Positions 8,301 to 10,001 of a stretch of DNA of 10,001 bases are shown piece by piece. The translations under genes and the position numbers were made by a program. The notes below the pieces were generated by a model that saw only the letters and a list, made by a program, of their open reading frames with translations, was not told the origin of the DNA and did not search any database. The stretch is from an uncultured Flavobacterium sp. (lineage in GTDB: Bacteria > Bacteroidota > Bacteroidia > Flavobacteriales > Flavobacteriaceae), in assembly GCA_945957245.1 (NCBI GenBank), contig CAMFLD010000063.1, positions 1 through 10,001 on the forward strand. The letters are read 5' to 3'. Numbering within the stretch: position 1 is the stretch's first letter; each line of letters opens with the position of its first letter.

Positions 8301-10001
8301 AACAGTTTCCAGATAAACATTTTTAGCACCACTGCGGATTCGTCACCAAATATTACAGCTTGTGATACCTATACTCTTCCGGCATTGACTGCCAATAACG
8401 TTTATTATACGCAGTCAGGCGGACCTACCGGTACAGGAACGGTAATAGCTCCCGGAACTGTAATTACAACGTCACAAACTATTTATATTTTTAAAGAATC
8501 AACTATCAGAACTTCGTTTTCTTGTGTTGATGAGACTTCATTTACTGTAACTATCAATAATACACCAGTTTTAGCTCCTATTGCTAATGTCAAAGCATGT
8601 AATTCGTATACTTTGCCTCCTTTGACTTTGGGTAATTATTACACAGGAACGAATGCTTCGGGAACAATGTTAAATGCCGGTGATGTACTGACAACCAATC
8701 AAACAGTTTACGTTTATGCGCATTCTGCAACTTCACCTGATTGTTGGGCAGAAAGAAGTTTTAATGTAACGATATTCAATGTAGATACTTTGCCGAATGT
8801 AACAATCTGCGAAAATTATACACTTCCTACTATTGCAATAGGAGGATTCTATACTGGTCCTAACGGAACAGGAACGCATTTGTCTGCTGGCTCAGTAGTT
8901 AATACATCATCAACAATTTACATTTACGCGACTTCTCCGTTTTCACCAAGCTGTAGCGATGAAAGTTCTTTTACTGTAACTATAATAAATGCACCAGTGG
9001 TGAATCCGGTTCCAGTAAATTTAAGAACTGTATGTGATGTAGATGGGACTAATGATGGTGTAACCTCATTTAATCTGGCTACTTTAAATGCAGCAATACT
9101 TGGTTCTCAAACGGGTCCTGAGTTTTCAGTTACTTACTATGAAACTGCTTCAAATGCAGCTACACAGACGAGTCCAATAACCAGCTCAACATTGGCAACA
9201 GTTTGGGCTAGAGTTAGTAATTCATTGGCTCCTAACTGCTATGATGTAAATTCAATAGCTATTATTGTTAACAAATTACCAGAGCCTACTCCAGCTGACG
9301 GAATTGTTTGTATCGATTCTGAAACCGGCCATCTTTTAAATCCATATATTATACACAGTAACCTGCCAACAGCAATGTATCATTTTGTTTGGACAGATGC
9401 GAGTGGAGCCACTGTAGGAACATCTGGCAATTATCAGGCGGTACTGCCGGGAGTATATTCTGTTGTAGCTACCAGCAACTTAACGGGCTGTGTTTCTCAA
9501 CCGGCCAGTGCTACAGTAATACCTTCTGAACCAGCAATAGTTACGTACGAAACAAGCGATGATTTTTCTGATAGCCAATCAATTACAGTCACTGCTACCG
9601 GTCAGGGAAATAATTTTGAATATCAGTTGGATAATGGTCCTTTTCAGGATAGCAATGTCTTCGATAATGTTTCATCAGGTATGCACACAATAACTGTAAG
9701 GGATAAATATGGTTGTGGAAGTACTACAATTCAGGCTTTAGTAGTAAACTATCCTAAATATTTTACTCCAAATAATGATGGTTATAATGATTCCTGGAAT
9801 ATCAGGGATTTATCAAACCAACCGACTGCTTTGATTATTATCTATGACAGATACGGTAAAATGCTGACACAAATAAAACCAAGCAATAGCGGCTGGGACG
9901 GAACATACAACGGCCATTTAATGCCTGCAGATGATTATTGGTTCAGCGTTTCTTATACAGACGAACATCAAACGCCTCGTGAATTTAGAGCCCATTTCGC
10001 T
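5391..10001 (+). CDS. Giant choice-of-anchor L repeat protein with T9SS type B sorting domain, 3' end outside window
   Basis: One uninterrupted frame of 1537 codons runs off the window end. It encodes a secreted, probably surface-attached protein exported by Sec and then the type IX secretion system. Order: signal peptide (residues 1 to about 19; MKKTLLLIAMLFSFFGFSQ); choice-of-anchor L domain (about 25-275, with the characteristic FIFASEEYG and SDAFAFLL); an Ig/PKD-like module (about 278-362; TWSHGES, AGTYSVTY); two 92-residue two-cysteine modules (about 363-547); nine shorter tandem repeats (about 548-1204); a third long module (about 1209-1300); two Ig/SprB-like stretches (about 1301-1452; PGVYSVVATS, SGMHTITVRDKYGCG); and the gliding-motility-associated C-terminal domain (about 1454 to the end; YFTPNNDGYND, IYDRYGKML, GWDGTYNG). 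The family usually ends shortly after HF(A/S) with a basic residue, so only some 3-5 codons should be missing. The role is probably adhesion, cell-surface structure or gliding-related binding; the ligand is unknown. It is divergent from argS and has no visible partner gene. Confidence 0.93.
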   Translation, partial: MKKTLLLIAMLFSFFGFSQPLTVSSTNYTVPQLVNNVLINSPCVSATNITWRTGTNFGSSNGLGYFQNTNPNFPMQSGVVLSTGNILNIPGPNTSLLNDGSVGWSGDTDLEATLAASGISMVSKNASVLEFDFTPISPNFSFDFIFASEEYGNFQCLYSDAFAFLLTNMNTGVTTNLAVVPNTNLPISVVTIRDFQYNSSCPSVNPQYFGSFNGGSAAAGSATNFNGQTKVLTASSVLTPNVPYHIKLVIADRADPQSDSAIFLSSDSFNIGQDVLGPDLTVANSSALCFGSSHTLATGLDPSSYTFTWSHGESVIPGQTGPNLTVTEAGTYSVTYHNIFGTCAPITDTITVEYNPEINSPNPINLYRCNMGTPNYNYNLAQNTPIVTQGLPTGTTVSYFANSTDANNNSNALPLNYNSPSGATVYARIQLPGSPCFTVKSFQLLTSPPPVANQAPNMLRCTNTSGQNTAYFNFNPQTPIVLGSQSSSIYNVSYYTSSVNANSGTNPIADPSYGLYGNTTIYVRVQNISDPTCYAISSFNLIVNQTPPVDVLQNVIVCDHYTLLPLTNGNYFTEIGGGGIPMYAGDVLTESQTVYIFNQPGGPGTCAANSSFRVIIVDENELTPDNVSSCGSYTLPSLTYGKYYTLPGGPAGGGTVIPFGTTITTSQTIYYYFTTTTPPVCTVDSSFNVTIINNLDVGTFNDVFECTSYTLPPLTLGNYYTGTGGTGTQLAVGTAITSSQTIYVYAATTGTTVCSDEDSFNVIIGMPQPADISQCNGYNLPALPIGNYYTGPAGTGTMIPAGTLIDYNTTIYVYAPVAGGGPNCTDNIHFSLTFAQPHIDTLPNVSVCETYTLPSITDGEYFTGDQGSGTQLYPGDVILTTQTIYIFKRLNAACSNQSSFTVTVNPIPAIDSRSDIDICDQYVLTPLTVGDYYTGPNGSGSLIPSNTVITNSQRIYIYAISNSTPQCSAQNSFQINIFSTTADSSPNITACDTYTLPALTANNVYYTQSGGPTGTGTVIAPGTVITTSQTIYIFKESTIRTSFSCVDETSFTVTINNTPVLAPIANVKACNSYTLPPLTLGNYYTGTNASGTMLNAGDVLTTNQTVYVYAHSATSPDCWAERSFNVTIFNVDTLPNVTICENYTLPTIAIGGFYTGPNGTGTHLSAGSVVNTSSTIYIYATSPFSPSCSDESSFTVTIINAPVVNPVPVNLRTVCDVDGTNDGVTSFNLATLNAAILGSQTGPEFSVTYYETASNAATQTSPITSSTLATVWARVSNSLAPNCYDVNSIAIIVNKLPEPTPADGIVCIDSETGHLLNPYIIHSNLPTAMYHFVWTDASGATVGTSGNYQAVLPGVYSVVATSNLTGCVSQPASATVIPSEPAIVTYETSDDFSDSQSITVTATGQGNNFEYQLDNGPFQDSNVFDNVSSGMHTITVRDKYGCGSTTIQALVVNYPKYFTPNNDGYNDSWNIRDLSNQPTALIIIYDRYGKMLTQIKPSNSGWDGTYNGHLMPADDYWFSVSYTDEHQTPREFRAHFA
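6477..7031 (+). repeat. Two long two-cysteine modules (type B) in the surface protein
   Basis: Two adjacent protein modules of about 92 residues begin with RC at residues 368-369 and 460-461. Each carries a central TPIV element, a beta-rich VSYF or VSYYTS segment, ALP or IADP, an (I/V)YAR- or IYVR-type strand (VYARIQ, IYVRVQ), and a second cysteine before SFQL or SFNL. The similarity is at protein level; the DNA has diverged. Confidence 0.7.
7032..9002 (+). repeat. Nine tandem 69-79-residue two-cysteine repeats (type A)
   Basis: The consensus is C-x2-YTLP-x-LT-x-GNYYTG, then GTGT-x-L-x-AGT, then ITTSQTIYIYA, then a second C followed by SFNVTI. First cysteines fall at residues 558, 630, 706, 775, 848, 919, 991, 1070 and 1140, giving spacings of 72, 76, 69, 73, 71, 72, 79 and 70. 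All nine units keep both cysteines, about 47-53 residues apart. Units differ considerably in DNA and moderately in protein, so this is an old array rather than a recent expansion. The sixth unit changes YTLP to YVLTP, and the seventh has an insertion before its second cysteine. Each unit is predicted to be a small beta-sandwich, perhaps with a disulfide. Confidence 0.9.
9015..9290 (+). repeat. Third long two-cysteine module (type B), after the repeat array
   Basis: This module begins LRTVCDVDGTNDG (cysteine at residue 1215) and runs through FSVTYYET, ITSSTLATVWARV and APNCYDVNSIAIIV. It has the same plan as the two modules at 6477-7031, so the nine short repeats are bracketed by the longer type. 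The DGTNDG acidic motif, absent from the other two, is common in flavobacterial surface-protein modules and could bind calcium; that is inference. Confidence 0.65.
9750..10001 (+). other. T9SS type B C-terminal sorting domain (gliding motility-associated CTD)
   Basis: The segment has the family's landmarks in order: YPKYFTPNNDGYND, a W-N-I strand, LIIIYDRYGKML, SGWDGTYNG, MPADDYWFSV and EFRAHFA. This domain (the TIGR04131 family) targets proteins through the type IX system and, in flavobacteria, commonly needs a PorP/SprF-like partner, often encoded next door. Any such gene would be to the right of this window. Confidence 0.92.

Noticed and set aside
7032..9002. CRISPR array or DNA-level tandem repeat
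   Set aside because: The periodicity is in the protein; at DNA level the units have diverged, with no short identical repeats and unique spacers.

Overview
The window reads as a low-GC chromosome segment from a Bacteroidota (Bacteroidetes) bacterium, most likely a Flavobacterium or close relative. The support is a FecR/TonB-dependent-receptor pair of the Bacteroidetes type, a TAnnTTTG-type promoter in front of argS, near absence of Shine-Dalgarno sequences, and a very large secreted protein ending in the gliding-motility-associated C-terminal domain that is the type B sorting signal of the type IX secretion system (T9SS).

Layout. Positions 1-879 (+) hold the 3' part of a FecR-family anti-sigma factor gene whose start lies before the window. 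It overlaps by one base the gene at 879-3398 (+) for a TonB-dependent outer-membrane receptor with an N-terminal signalling (STN-like) domain. Together they look like the lower half of a sigma factor / FecR / receptor cell-surface signalling operon; the ECF sigma gene would be expected just upstream. The receptor gene ends exactly where argS ends on the opposite strand (3399-5177, -), with no spacer. argS (arginyl-tRNA synthetase) has the right total length and reading frame but carries an in-frame TAG at 3804-3806, which cuts off the anticodon-binding domain. This is the most puzzling point in the window, because argS is normally essential.

Positions 5178-5390 are a divergent AT-rich intergenic region with a good argS promoter on the minus strand and a weak candidate for the rightward gene. 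From 5391 to the window end runs one uninterrupted frame of 1537 codons: signal peptide, choice-of-anchor L domain, an Ig/PKD-like module, two about 92-residue two-cysteine modules, nine tandem 69-79-residue two-cysteine repeats, a third copy of the longer module, two more Ig-like stretches, and the T9SS type B sorting domain. The frame lacks only the last few codons.

No tRNA or rRNA genes, insertion sequences, CRISPR arrays or phage genes were seen. The genes appear to be three independent units (nutrient sensing/uptake, translation, cell-surface adhesion or structure). No clearly new multi-gene system is evident; the items worth following are the interrupted argS and the repeat architecture of the giant surface protein.
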